A stretch of DNA of 41,419 nt, taken from assembly GCA_964568845.1 (NCBI GenBank), contig CAZMSC010000015.1:1-41419 (forward strand), given 5' to 3'. Position 1 is the stretch's first letter, and every line of letters starts with the position of its first letter. Below, one piece after another: positions 25,720 to 34,159 of this stretch. The translations under genes and the position numbers were made by a program. The notes below the pieces were generated by a model, which was not told the origin of the DNA, ran no database searches, and saw nothing but the letters and a program-made list of their open reading frames with translations. The DNA comes from DTBU01 sp964568845. GTDB lineage: Archaea > Thermoproteota > CALKCG01 > B24.

Positions 25720-25747
25720 CTCTCGGCTTTAGCCGCGGAAAGTGTCA
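25720..25747 (+). mobile_element. Right-end hairpin of a TnpB element (omega-RNA-like end)
   Basis: The sequence ctctcggctttagccgcgga followed by aagtgtca resembles the common right end of archaeal TnpB elements: a GC stem with loop ttt/tt around cggct/agccg, then a short purine stretch and tgtca. Stem 25724-25728 pairs with 25731-25735. The end touches the stop codon of the lhr gene (25745-25747, opposite strand). Confidence 0.55.
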
Positions 25748-28516
25748 CCAGTAATCTCTCGTTTCAAGGTATTCTTCCATAGCCTCTTGAAGGCTTTGAA
25801 TAAAACTTTTGTAGTCTTTATGGGGTTTAGCCAATATTTGGTGGGCTGTTAAAGGTCCAACTCCCTTAACGGCTAATGCTATGGCCGCCCTCCTCCCATA
25901 TATAGATAGCAGGTTTGAACTCATTTCAACGCGAGTAATTAAATCCTCTTCATCCTCTGTTAGACTCAACCCCTGCTTTAGCTTTCTAATGGCCTCTATA
26001 GTTTCATCTATACGCCACTTCGCTATGGCTATCCTACTTGAGTTGCACTTATTGCAGATTACCTGCTCCGGCAATTCTCTAATAATAGCTCTATGCACGT
26101 TTAAACAATCGAGGCATAGAAGCGTCACCGCTCTATTCATGATCCTATCTTCAAAGTGGTTCAGGCTTTCCGTGATCAGTATTTCCCCCACCTCTACTAT
26201 AGGCATGGCTATCGGTGTAGGTTTTTCACCCATGTAGGTTGATATTCTAATCGCCCCGTTTCTAACCATGTTTAAGAGTTTGGAGAAATGCCTCACGTCG
26301 TAGTGGGTGGTTAATTGAAATCGAAATGCCTCTTCGTAGACTGGGGTGTCTTTAAACCGTTCCGACAGAGTCATTAAGAAGCTTGCAGACTTATAGTAGA
26401 GGTTTTTAGGGAGCGCGTCAAATTTAACGGCTACATGTCTAATTATGTAGGGATCCGTATGCTCTTTAAGTATCTTTAAAGACTCCTTAAGGCTGAGCCG
26501 TTTAACCATGTCGGCGATCGATGAAGGGTCTACCCGGTTGGAGAGAATAAACAAGACCCTATACGCATCGCATCTAGCTATACACTCTTCTCCAAACTTC
26601 TGCCTAATCTTTTCCGTCAAAACCTTTGCCAAAACCCTGTTAACTCCATGGCCGAAACAGGAATGGAGCACTACGTAGCGGTCGAAGCTCTCTACTAAAA
26701 GGTCTTTATCTGATGGTACGACAGCGGTCTTGAGCTGCTCTTCGAAAACCTTTAAAATATCCAATATTGGGCTCTTCTCTACGTTGAACTTTCCAGCGAG
26801 TTTAACCGCCAACTCTTCAACGTTGCTCTTGCTGAGGAGTTCAACTATATGCCGTCTAAACATGCCTACTGTCAATGCAACTTGATAGCTCGTAGGTAGA
26901 ACTTCGCCCTCCCATCCGGGTACGGCTGCTGTAAAATCATCTGTAGGTTTAACATAAACCCTAGCTCCTTCTATCGCCTTAATTATCCACGGCCTCCCTC
27001 TAAGGATGACTTTAACACCCGGCTTCCCGTATTCTGAGAAAAAGTCCTCCCCTAGGTAAGCGATTTCCTCCCCGCTTTCCAAGTTGTAAACTGGAAACTT
27101 AAGTTCTTCCGGTATTGTGGATAAATGTCTGTAGTAGTAGGCTCTAGTCCTTCTACTAGCGGTTATGTGATCATTTTGAAGTTTCAGCAACCCAAGTCTA
27201 TCCATGTATGTTAAAAGCCTTTCAAATACTCGCTGGCTTAAACCTCTATACGGGTAGCTTCGCCTCACGATCGTTAATGCGTCTTCCTGCTTAACCTTAC
27301 CCCCATTCTCCAACACTATGCCCACCACTTGATGCGCTAAGACATCTAACGCATTACTGTGAATTTTAACATCTTCAAGTCTTCGTTTAGTAGCGAGCGT
27401 TTGGATCGCTAGGCTTTCCAGTAGATCGTCTAAACCAGCTGAAACTATTACGCCTTTAGAAGTCCTATCTAAACTATGACCGCTCCTACCGGTTCTCTGT
27501 ATGAAGGCAGTTACTTGTCTAGGGGAGAGGTATTGAATGGTTAGATTCACATATCCTACGTCTATTCCCAATTCTAAACTGCTGGTGCATATAACAGCCG
27601 GTATTGATCCCTGTTTAAGTAGCGCCTCCGCATGTTCTCTAACCGCTTTAGAGAGTGAGCTGTGATGCGTCGAGGTTTCGAGTCCCATAAGCCTAAACCT
27701 GCTACTTAAATACTCAGCATACTCTCGACAGTTTGTAAATACTAAAGTTGGCCTATTGTCCTCTATAAGCTTAGCAATAAATCTAATCCTGGCGGCTGTT
27801 TCAGGTTTCGTTTGAAGCTTCAAAGCTAGCTCTATATCCTCAAGTGTGGGTTTAGGTGTTTCAACTTTAAACTCGTAGGATTTCTGCGCCTCATCCACTA
27901 CAACTTTCAACGGTTTACTTGAACCTGAAAGAAACTTTGCTGCAAGCTTGGGATCTTCTAATGTTGCGGAAAGCCCTATGATCTGCGGGTTATCCGCAAT
28001 TTTTCTCAACCTTTCAAGACCAACTGTAAGCTGAACGCCGCGTTTACTCTCTAGAAGGTCGTGGACTTCATCCACTATGATCCAGCGAACTCTACCCAGC
28101 CACCTTCTCATACCAAGGGCTACTAGAATTGCCTGCAGTGTTTCAGGCGTTGTTATAAGCACTTCAGGCGGCTCTCTACTTTGAATCCGCCTAACGCCTC
28201 TCGGAGTATCTCCATGTCTAACATCGACTGAAACTCCGACTTTACGGCAGAGTGTTACAAGCCTCTTATATACGTCTCTGTTTAACGCTCTAAGCGGAGT
28301 GATGTAGAGTATGTAGATTCCTTTGGAAACTCCCCTCTCTTTAAGCGTCAAATACATGCTTAAGACGGGTAGAAAAGCGGCCTCTGTTTTACCGGAACCC
28401 GTAGGCGCTACTATAAGGAGATTTTCACCCTGTAAGATTAACGGTATACTCTTCTTCTGAACAGTTGTATAGCTTTCAAAAAGCTTTGGTATGGATGGGT
28501 GTAATTGAATGCTCAA
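25745..28516 (-). CDS. Lhr-type superfamily-2 helicase
   Basis: ATP-dependent DNA/RNA helicase of the Lhr family, linked to DNA repair in archaea. Walker A APTGSGKT (residues 37-44), DEVH box (149-152), SAT (182-184), the family ITPLRALNRD motif Ia, and QRTGRSGH motif VI are intact. The C-terminal part carries the Lhr winged-helix/beta-sheet region and a four-cysteine zinc knuckle (LCLDCLNVHR and VICNKCNS, ~residues 810-840). Length 923 is normal for archaeal Lhr. Start TTG 28516 follows a gggagaag Shine-Dalgarno and a TATA-like gtttttaat near 28553-28561. Its 3' end abuts a TnpB element end. Divergence from Hel308 is clear from the Lhr-specific C-terminal region. Confidence 0.92.
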   Translation of the reverse strand: MSIQLHPSIPKLFESYTTVQKKSIPLILQGENLLIVAPTGSGKTEAAFLPVLSMYLTLKERGVSKGIYILYITPLRALNRDVYKRLVTLCRKVGVSVDVRHGDTPRGVRRIQSREPPEVLITTPETLQAILVALGMRRWLGRVRWIIVDEVHDLLESKRGVQLTVGLERLRKIADNPQIIGLSATLEDPKLAAKFLSGSSKPLKVVVDEAQKSYEFKVETPKPTLEDIELALKLQTKPETAARIRFIAKLIEDNRPTLVFTNCREYAEYLSSRFRLMGLETSTHHSSLSKAVREHAEALLKQGSIPAVICTSSLELGIDVGYVNLTIQYLSPRQVTAFIQRTGRSGHSLDRTSKGVIVSAGLDDLLESLAIQTLATKRRLEDVKIHSNALDVLAHQVVGIVLENGGKVKQEDALTIVRRSYPYRGLSQRVFERLLTYMDRLGLLKLQNDHITASRRTRAYYYRHLSTIPEELKFPVYNLESGEEIAYLGEDFFSEYGKPGVKVILRGRPWIIKAIEGARVYVKPTDDFTAAVPGWEGEVLPTSYQVALTVGMFRRHIVELLSKSNVEELAVKLAGKFNVEKSPILDILKVFEEQLKTAVVPSDKDLLVESFDRYVVLHSCFGHGVNRVLAKVLTEKIRQKFGEECIARCDAYRVLFILSNRVDPSSIADMVKRLSLKESLKILKEHTDPYIIRHVAVKFDALPKNLYYKSASFLMTLSERFKDTPVYEEAFRFQLTTHYDVRHFSKLLNMVRNGAIRISTYMGEKPTPIAMPIVEVGEILITESLNHFEDRIMNRAVTLLCLDCLNVHRAIIRELPEQVICNKCNSSRIAIAKWRIDETIEAIRKLKQGLSLTEDEEDLITRVEMSSNLLSIYGRRAAIALAVKGVGPLTAHQILAKPHKDYKSFIQSLQEAMEEYLETRDYW

Positions 28517-28568
28517 AATCGCTCTTCTCCCTATCCATTGAAAACCCCTGGGAGATTAAAAACGTTGT

Positions 28569-29645
28569 TTAAACTTTTCCTTTAATCTTGACGGCTCTAT
28601 CCAACTTCGCCTTAGCTACTTTGATCAGGCTTTTCAAGCCTTGTTCGCTTATATCCTCAGCCCGCATAATATTCAATTCTAAAGCCCTATTGAAAACTTT
28701 CTCGCCAATATCTGTTCTGACCATGACCGTTGAGAATCCTGGTTTAGACCCTATACCGCCAACCGACACATCTGCTAATCTAGCCGTTAAATCTGGACAC
28801 GTCATACATCCTTTCCTACTATACTTCTCCAACTCTTTAACGCCAACCGATACGAGGCTCTCACCACTTCCACCATACGCGTTAAACTTTCCACCAGATA
28901 TGTCAAATTTAAACACGGCTTCAGGTTTAACCCCCATGCTGGGCAGAAACTCTGATACGAGATTGTAGTTGAAATTCTCCATACAGAATAGACCTATAAT
29001 AAGCCCAGCCGCTTCTCCAAGCTTGCGGTGCCCCATATTCGTCAACTGCATCTTCCTAACGCTTAAAACTTGACATGGTGTCCCCACGAATGCTATCTTG
29101 TTACGCATATATTCGTAAAAAGCCGAAGCTAAAGCCGTAATCATAGGGCAGTACGTGTACTTAGACCCGGCGGCTTCCAACACCTCTTGGAAGGTGAAGG
29201 CCACTTTAGCCTCGGGAATCCAGCCCTTCAACCTATCCGCCACAGCTACAGTAGCGCAGTCTACCAGCCCCTCTTCTAAGGCTATCTTAAGCAGGCTAGT
29301 AACAACTCCTCCGTTTGCAGCTTTAGATTTGATATTTCCATCGGTGGATTCAACCGTATATATGGCTTTATAAAAGCCTAGGGGGTTTTCAACACCCTCC
29401 CAGTTTTTAAAGAGCTTTTTCTCCAGCTCTTCCAAAGTCGGCCCGGTCTTAGGGCATTGATAGTAGCATAGCTGGCACAGTATGCACCTGCCTGTGAGAG
29501 TCGGCCATCCATCTTTTACAGTTATGGCTTTAACTGGGCAAATAGCTATACAAGCACCGCAGAATGTACAGTTCTCCGGTTTAATGACCTCTCTTATAAG
29601 TTGACTAAATACTTTGAGTTCCCTAGTTTCAGTTGAAACAGCCAT
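28569..29645 (-). CDS. fpoF: F420-oxidoreductase subunit, FpoF/FrhB-like
   Basis: Iron-sulfur flavoprotein that oxidises reduced F420 (F420H2) and passes electrons onward. Two 4Fe-4S ferredoxin motifs open the protein: CTFCGACIAICP (C26, C29, C32, C36) and CILCQLCYYQCP (C54, C57, C60, C64). The FrhB/FdhB domain follows (SKAANGGVVTSLLKIALEEG, KIAFVGTPCQVLSVRK, CMENFNYNL, KGCMTCPDLTARLADVSVGG). Length (358) matches FpoF of methanogens (~350). ATG 29645 sits close to a minus-strand TATA-like ctttaaatc (29671-29679). Divergent from the Nuo/Fpo membrane-arm operon, which makes F420H2 the probable electron donor of that complex. F420 use is inference from family. Confidence 0.88.
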   Translation of the reverse strand: MAVSTETRELKVFSQLIREVIKPENCTFCGACIAICPVKAITVKDGWPTLTGRCILCQLCYYQCPKTGPTLEELEKKLFKNWEGVENPLGFYKAIYTVESTDGNIKSKAANGGVVTSLLKIALEEGLVDCATVAVADRLKGWIPEAKVAFTFQEVLEAAGSKYTYCPMITALASAFYEYMRNKIAFVGTPCQVLSVRKMQLTNMGHRKLGEAAGLIIGLFCMENFNYNLVSEFLPSMGVKPEAVFKFDISGGKFNAYGGSGESLVSVGVKELEKYSRKGCMTCPDLTARLADVSVGGIGSKPGFSTVMVRTDIGEKVFNRALELNIMRAEDISEQGLKSLIKVAKAKLDRAVKIKGKV

Positions 29646-29746
29646 ACCTTTAATTTTAGAGTGAGAGAGGATTTAAAGATTAAGGGCCTCTCTCTGTGTT
29701 AAGAGGGAAAAATTTTAAATTGATAAACCGCCTTTCTAGATTTGTC

Positions 29747-30085
29747 ATGTCCATTAATGAATTGGCGGGGGGGCCTATAACAGCATTCATACTTTCGCTC
29801 ATAGTAGCTGGAGTCTTATACGCTATAGGCGGCTCGATAGGCGTTAAAACTAAACGTAGTCCAGGTAAGTCTAAACCGTATGCCTGCGGTCAGGATGTTC
29901 CTGCTGAGAGAACACCTGTCGTTATATGGCTTTATAAATTCGCAACGGCTTTTCTAGTAATCGACGTAGTAGCATATTTGTTTATTCTAAGTATGGGCGC
30001 CCCCTTCGTAAGCCCAATAAGAGAGCTGGTCATAGTGTATAGTGTTGTAACGTTGATAGCTTTAATCACAATAGTGAGGAGGTGA
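29747..30085 (+). CDS. fpoA: Complex I/Fpo subunit A (NuoA-like)
   Basis: Small subunit with three membrane helices: residues near TAFILSLIVAGVLYAIGG, a middle pair after the conserved PYACGQDVP loop (F/Y-x-C-G replacing NuoA F/Y-E-C/S-G), and ELVIVYSVVTLIALITIV. It belongs to the membrane arm near the quinone site. The frame opens at TTG 29696, but ATG 29747 is about 30 bp after a TATA-like aattttaaattg (29710-29721), fitting a leaderless start. First gene of the membrane-arm operon. The next three-base step has a short frame overlapping its stop (gtga). Confidence 0.8.
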   Translation: MSINELAGGPITAFILSLIVAGVLYAIGGSIGVKTKRSPGKSKPYACGQDVPAERTPVVIWLYKFATAFLVIDVVAYLFILSMGAPFVSPIRELVIVYSVVTLIALITIVRR

Positions 30086-30180
30086 TTGGGCTGAAAAGAA
30101 CCATGATTACGTATTTGATCGGTAAGTTTGCTTTGAAGTTGAAAGTTACTGTTATGCGGGGTATTGTCCATGTGGTTTGA
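30082..30180 (+). other. Possible 32-codon small ORF between fpoA and fpoH
   Basis: GTG 30082 overlaps the fpoA stop (gtga) and opens 32 codons ending in TGA at 30180: VIGLKRTMITYLIGKFALKL, then KVTVMRGIVHVV. It overlaps the fpoH start. It may be a real microprotein, a remnant of a deleted subunit gene (B/C/D belong here in other operons), or only spacer. Confidence 0.3.
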
Positions 30181-31132
30181 ATACCTAGTAAACATTTTCA
30201 CGTTTCCAGGCTTCCTATTCATAATTCTCATCGCGTTTATATATGAGTGGATAGACCGCAAATTGTACGCCGCTTTTCAAAATAGAGTCGGTCCATGGGT
30301 TACAGGGTTCTCGGGCTTTCTTCAACCAATTGCAGACTTCATAAAGCTCTTAACTAAGGAGGATATAACTCCTGAAGGGGCAGACACGCTCATTTTCCGC
30401 GGCATACCCGTATTTTCACTAGCCATAGCGTTGACTTGTACCCTCTTCCTACCCATATCAGGTAGTATGGGTCTTGTGTCTTTTGAAGGCGATTTAATCG
30501 TTGTCATAGCGTTAATGACGCTATTATCCATAATGTTCTTTTACGCGGGGCTTTCCTCACCCAGCCGTTTCTCCATAGTCGGTGCCGAAAGGGCCATGCT
30601 GCAACTTTTAAGCTACGAGATACCCTTCATGCTTTCAATTGCTAGCGTAGCCGTTTCTACGGGTTCACTAAGCATAGTGGGGGTTGTGGAAGCTCAGAGG
30701 GATAGATGGCTAATCATAGGGCCAAATATGTTGAGTTTTATCGTATTTCTCTTAGCGGCTCAAGCTGAGCTTGAACGTATACCCTTCGATGTACCTGAGG
30801 CTGAAACCGAGATAGTGGCTGGATGGTTAACAGAATTTTCAGGACGTAAGTTAGCACTACTCCGCTTAACGAAAGACATAGAGCTTTTTTACCTGTCCAG
30901 CCTGTCTGCAGCACTATTTCTAGGAGGGCCTCTGGGTCCTATGGTACCTGGTTTAGAATGGTTGCTTCATCCCGTCTATTTCACCGTTAAATCGCTAGCA
31001 ACATTATTTCTACTGTCACTATTGAAATCGATCTTTGCGAGGCTCAGGGTTGACGAGGCGGTCAACTTTCTATGGAAGTATATCATTCCATTATCCGTTT
31101 TACAATTCCTGTTCGTGAGGGTGGTTGTTTAG
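30170..31132 (+). CDS. fpoH: Complex I/Fpo subunit H (NuoH-like)
   Basis: Membrane subunit contacting the quinone chamber. About eight helices are visible. Signature segments are YAAFQNRVGPWVTGFSGFLQPIADFIKLLTKED, with R-V-G-P and KxxxKED of NuoH, and AELERIPFDVPEAETEIVAGWLTEFSG, the highly conserved ER-x-PFD-x-x-E-x-E loop. TTG 30164 and ATG 30170 (MWFEYLVN) are both possible starts, and the ATG is preferred. The gene ends 59 bp before the J subunit. Confidence 0.93.
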   Translation: MWFEYLVNIFTFPGFLFIILIAFIYEWIDRKLYAAFQNRVGPWVTGFSGFLQPIADFIKLLTKEDITPEGADTLIFRGIPVFSLAIALTCTLFLPISGSMGLVSFEGDLIVVIALMTLLSIMFFYAGLSSPSRFSIVGAERAMLQLLSYEIPFMLSIASVAVSTGSLSIVGVVEAQRDRWLIIGPNMLSFIVFLLAAQAELERIPFDVPEAETEIVAGWLTEFSGRKLALLRLTKDIELFYLSSLSAALFLGGPLGPMVPGLEWLLHPVYFTVKSLATLFLLSLLKSIFARLRVDEAVNFLWKYIIPLSVLQFLFVRVVV

Positions 31133-31173
31133 ATGAGCATTGGTGGTATTCAATATTATAGGTGATAAGAGTG

Positions 31174-31182
31174 GGAGGTGAT
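31174..31182 (+). promoter_or_regulatory. Strong Shine-Dalgarno of the NuoJ-like gene
   Basis: ggaggtgat, nine bases matching the archaeal anti-SD, lies 8 bp before ATG 31191 and fixes that start. The 59-bp gap from fpoH holds no other gene. Confidence 0.7.
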
Positions 31183-31190
31183 TACAATCT

Positions 31191-31436
31191 ATGGAGTTCG
31201 TTATAATACACGTATTGGTGGTGTTGGTTTCAATCATAGCTGCTTTAATAGCTGTTGAGGTCAAGGATATTCTGAGGGCGCTTATAGGCTTCGTAATATT
31301 AAGCATCTCCCTAAGTATAGTCTTCTACCTGTTAGGTGCTCCATATGTCTCAGTATTTCAACTTGCCATATACGCGGGGGCTGTGGTCGTATTATTCGTA
31401 ACGGCTTTGCACACGATGAGGAGGGTGAAGCTGTGA
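31191..31436 (+). CDS. fpoJ: Complex I/Fpo subunit J, N-terminal part
   Basis: 81 residues with two or three membrane helices. It has the pi-bulge region typical of NuoJ: APYVSVFQLAIYAGAVVVLF (compare Y-x-G-A-x-x-V-L-F-x-F). ATG 31191 has a strong Shine-Dalgarno. The gene codes only the first half of a usual NuoJ and is followed with a four-base overlap by the second half, as in the split FpoJ1/J2 of some archaea. Confidence 0.85.
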   Translation: MEFVIIHVLVVLVSIIAALIAVEVKDILRALIGFVILSISLSIVFYLLGAPYVSVFQLAIYAGAVVVLFVTALHTMRRVKL

Positions 31437-31729
31437 ATTCGGAAGAAACCAAGTTTTTCGAAGCCTTTACAGCCCTCATGATCGTACTGTGGATAGCTAT
31501 AATAGCTATATTTCTATCAAACTTGATAGGTTTTCTCACATCCATAGAATATGAGGCTCCAATAACGCTTGAGAAATACCCCTTCTTCATATGGACGTAT
31601 AGGGGCCTAGACACGTTAACCCAAGTTTTCCTACTTTTAGCGACAATCCTTGGAGTTGCAGCGCTTTTAAGGGAAGACGAGGGGCCTGGTGTAGAAGAAG
31701 AGCCTGTGGTTGAAGGCGGGGAGGGTTAA
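31433..31729 (+). CDS. Complex I/Fpo subunit J, C-terminal part
   Basis: 98 residues. Two hydrophobic helices (LMIVLWIAIIAIFLSNLIGF and TLTQVFLLLATILGVAALLR) separated by a polar loop, then a very acidic C-terminal tail (REDEGPGVEEEPVVEGGEG). Position and topology match the second half of a split NuoJ, although sequence identity to known J2 is weak, so the call rests mainly on context. Start GTG 31433 overlaps the upstream stop (gtga). Confidence 0.7.
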   Translation: MNSEETKFFEAFTALMIVLWIAIIAIFLSNLIGFLTSIEYEAPITLEKYPFFIWTYRGLDTLTQVFLLLATILGVAALLREDEGPGVEEEPVVEGGEG

Positions 31730-31731
31730 GG

Positions 31732-32052
31732 ATGCAGGAATTAGCTCAAATTCAGACAATCTATATGGTTGCCGTAGTCATATTAACTGCCATAGGGTTA
31801 TATTGCATAATTGCCAAAAAAGAGCTTCTTAAAATAGTCATTGGAATAGAGATATTGACTTCCGCCGTAAATCTGAACATCATGGTCATGGGTTTGACAG
31901 GCTCAGGCGTTGATGCTCTAGCCCAATCCATGGCTGTAATCTCGATGACAATAGGTGCTTGCGTAGCGGCGGTTGCATTGGCCCTCGTTGTCAACGTATT
32001 TCGCCACTATCAAACAACGGATGTTAGAAAACTTAGACGGTTGAGGTGGTAG
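31732..32052 (+). CDS. fpoK: Complex I/Fpo subunit K (NuoK-like)
   Basis: Three membrane helices, 106 residues. The family acidic residues are in KIVIGIEILTSAVNLNIMVM (E in helix 2), with a conserved KKELLK loop before it. The third helix is VISMTIGACVAAVALALVVNVF. The gene starts two bases after the J2 stop and ends one base before the antiporter-like subunit. Part of the proton channel. Confidence 0.9.
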   Translation: MQELAQIQTIYMVAVVILTAIGLYCIIAKKELLKIVIGIEILTSAVNLNIMVMGLTGSGVDALAQSMAVISMTIGACVAAVALALVVNVFRHYQTTDVRKLRRLRW

Positions 32053-32053
32053 A

Positions 32054-33643
32054 ATGAATGCTCAAATGGTCATATACCCAGTAATAATCCTACTCTCATC
32101 AGCAGCCATAATGCCCCCCCTAAATATTTTGGAGGAGAAGCTTAAGTTTAAACAGTTAAAACTCATACTAACCATATTTTCTCTAACATTGTGTCTAATC
32201 TTACTACTAACATTGCATCAACAAGTTTCATCCGAAGGGCATATTGAAGCCTTCCTATACGGTTTTGGCCTTCCATTTGGAGTCCAAATTTACGTCGACG
32301 AGTTTAGCGTGTACATGGCTGTGATTTTCTGCTACCTCGGATTGTTGGTGTCCATCTTTTCCTATCGCTATATGGAGGTTGACACTGGGCTTGACAAGTA
32401 TTATGGTTTGCTTCTAACGCTCATAACCGGTATGGTGGGTGTGGCCTTTGCCGGAGACCTTTTCAACCTATACGTGTTCTGGGAGCTTATGTGTATAAGC
32501 TCCTACTCCCTCGTATCATTTAGAAAATACCGTTGGGAAGCTGTGGAAGCAGGCTTCAAATATCTAGTTATGAGTACAATAGGCTCGCTCGTAGCGTTAT
32601 ATGGTATATCAATAATATATGGATGTTTTAAGACAGTTAATATGCGTGAAATCGCTATGCAACTTACAATTGCTCAGACGGAATTAAATTCTTCTGCCAT
32701 ATTGTCGCTTTACTTTGCAACTGGTCTTATAATCTGCGGGTTTGCCGTCACCGCTGCTTTAGTGCCTTTCCACACGTGGCTTCCAGATGCACACCCTGCT
32801 GCTCCAGCTTCAATAAGCGCTATGCTGTCTGGTGTCGTTATAAAAACTGGCATATACGCTATGGCCCGTGTTCTATTCACGGTTTTCACCATAGTGCCTT
32901 TAAGCACTATTGTAGAGGTGGAGATACATCCTGTACCTGCTGTGAACTATGGCTTCATCCTGCTGATCCTCGGCGTTCTAACGATAACTGTTGCGAATAT
33001 CATGGTCTTAAAACAGAGAGATCTTAAACGTTTTCTGGCGTACTCAAGCATTGTCAATATGGGTTACATAGCCTCCGGCTTAGGCATAGCTGCCCACCTC
33101 CTATACCACTACTCTGATCAAGCATACGAATCAGCCATTATAGCGGCATCAGGAGCTGTATTGCACATATTGAATCACGCAGTTGGTAAGGGCCTTCTCT
33201 TCCTCTCATCAGGATGTATAGTTCATGAGGCTAAAACTAGGGATCTGACTAAGGTTGAAGGCATAGGTCGTAAGATGCCTTGGACGGGGGTATCATCAAC
33301 AATAGGCTTATTCCACCTCGCAGGGGTTCCACCCATGGCTGGCTTCTGGAGTAAACTGCTGATAATATGGGGAGGCTTAAGCCATCCTCAAGATATCTTC
33401 CTCCTAATATCGACAGCCATAATAATCGTCAATAGTATCTACGCCGCTGGATACTATCTTTGGCTTGTGCAAAGGCTTATGTTCAGTAAGACAGGATCTG
33501 CAGCTGAAAAGGCTCACGAGGCTCCACCATCCATGCTGATCCCCATAGCAGTATTAGCCTTATCTTGCATACTTCTAACGATTCTTCTCCCATGGCTAAT
33601 TCCAGTCGTCGAGTCGTCTGTTTTAACACTCATAGGAGGTTAG
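32054..33643 (+). CDS. Complex I/Mrp antiporter-like subunit (NuoM/N/MrpD type)
   Basis: 529 residues, about fourteen helices. The family core is present: FAGDLFNLYVFWELMCISSY (helix 5 Glu), VPFHTWLPDAHPAAPASISA with SGVVIKTGIYAMARVL (helix 7-8 Lys), and DLKRFLAYSSIVNMGYI. It pumps protons or Na+ as an antiporter-like module. The sequence alone does not separate NuoM, N and MrpD. Only one such subunit is in the window, while full complexes have three (L, M, N). It starts two bases after the fpoK stop. Confidence 0.9.
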   Translation: MNAQMVIYPVIILLSSAAIMPPLNILEEKLKFKQLKLILTIFSLTLCLILLLTLHQQVSSEGHIEAFLYGFGLPFGVQIYVDEFSVYMAVIFCYLGLLVSIFSYRYMEVDTGLDKYYGLLLTLITGMVGVAFAGDLFNLYVFWELMCISSYSLVSFRKYRWEAVEAGFKYLVMSTIGSLVALYGISIIYGCFKTVNMREIAMQLTIAQTELNSSAILSLYFATGLIICGFAVTAALVPFHTWLPDAHPAAPASISAMLSGVVIKTGIYAMARVLFTVFTIVPLSTIVEVEIHPVPAVNYGFILLILGVLTITVANIMVLKQRDLKRFLAYSSIVNMGYIASGLGIAAHLLYHYSDQAYESAIIAASGAVLHILNHAVGKGLLFLSSGCIVHEAKTRDLTKVEGIGRKMPWTGVSSTIGLFHLAGVPPMAGFWSKLLIIWGGLSHPQDIFLLISTAIIIVNSIYAAGYYLWLVQRLMFSKTGSAAEKAHEAPPSMLIPIAVLALSCILLTILLPWLIPVVESSVLTLIGG

Positions 33644-33690
33644 ATAATAGATTCTGAGCTAAGCAGAGATTTGTAATACTTCATCCCTGC

Positions 33691-33756
33691 TCAGCCCTTA
33701 TAATCCCAAAGTGTCTTCACCGAGATGTTGGATATCTTAGCCGCCTCCGTTAGCTT
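33691..33756 (-). other. Possible MerR-type HTH fossil (IS607 TnpA-like)
   Basis: In a second minus-strand frame overlapping the end of the ATPase F gene, 21 codons read KLTEAAKISNISVKTLWDYK and end in a TGA. This resembles the N-terminal MerR-like HTH of IS607 serine recombinases (LxEAAKxxxVSxKTLxxW). It is short and unsupported elsewhere. The overlap with atpF makes chance quite possible. It may explain the odd Gly-rich tail of that subunit. Confidence 0.25.
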
Positions 33757-34069
33757 GTCTTAAGCCAATCCCAAGGGCTTTTTTAATGTATTCCTGAGCT
33801 GATATTGTCTCCTTCTCTATGGGCTCACCTTTACCCGGTATAACTAGTATGATGGGGTATTTTCTATCCTTTGCGAGCTTTGCTATGGTCCGCTGAATCG
33901 ATTGGGCCAAACCCTTGGTTAACACGATTATGCCAAAGTCCTTGTCGAGGATGCTTCTTAAAACCTCCTCAGCTTCCTCAGGTGAGTCTGCTATGAAACT
34001 GGAACCCACGCCTGCAAGCTTAAACAGAATTGCAGTATCCCTATCCGCTATAACAGCTATGCCTTTCAA
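33737..34069 (-). CDS. atpF: A-type ATP synthase subunit F
   Basis: Small regulatory subunit of the central stalk, 110 residues. It starts with the Rossmann-like IAVIADRDTAILFKLAGVG, continues with DFGIIVLTKGLAQSIQRTIA and YPIILVIPGKGEPIEKETIS, and ends in EYIKKALGIG. These are the strand and IP-x-K-x-E motifs of AtpF/NtpG. Normally this gene sits inside the operon just before A. Here it is on the opposite strand, 2.1 kb before A, and convergent with the Nuo/Fpo operon. The tail LRQANGGG is unusual. Confidence 0.9.
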   Translation of the reverse strand: MKGIAVIADRDTAILFKLAGVGSSFIADSPEEAEEVLRSILDKDFGIIVLTKGLAQSIQRTIAKLAKDRKYPIILVIPGKGEPIEKETISAQEYIKKALGIGLRQANGGG

Positions 34070-34159
34070 CTCGGTTAGATGGAAAGCTTAAGCCTATTAT
34101 AAAGTTTTCTTTAAAAGTAACTTCAGTAGAAATATTTTGAATGTCTCTTAGAGTTTTTC

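Noticed and set aside
25319..25745. Intact transposon next to vapBC
   Set aside because: Only the last ~50 codons of TnpB and one end remain; there is no TnpA and no left end.
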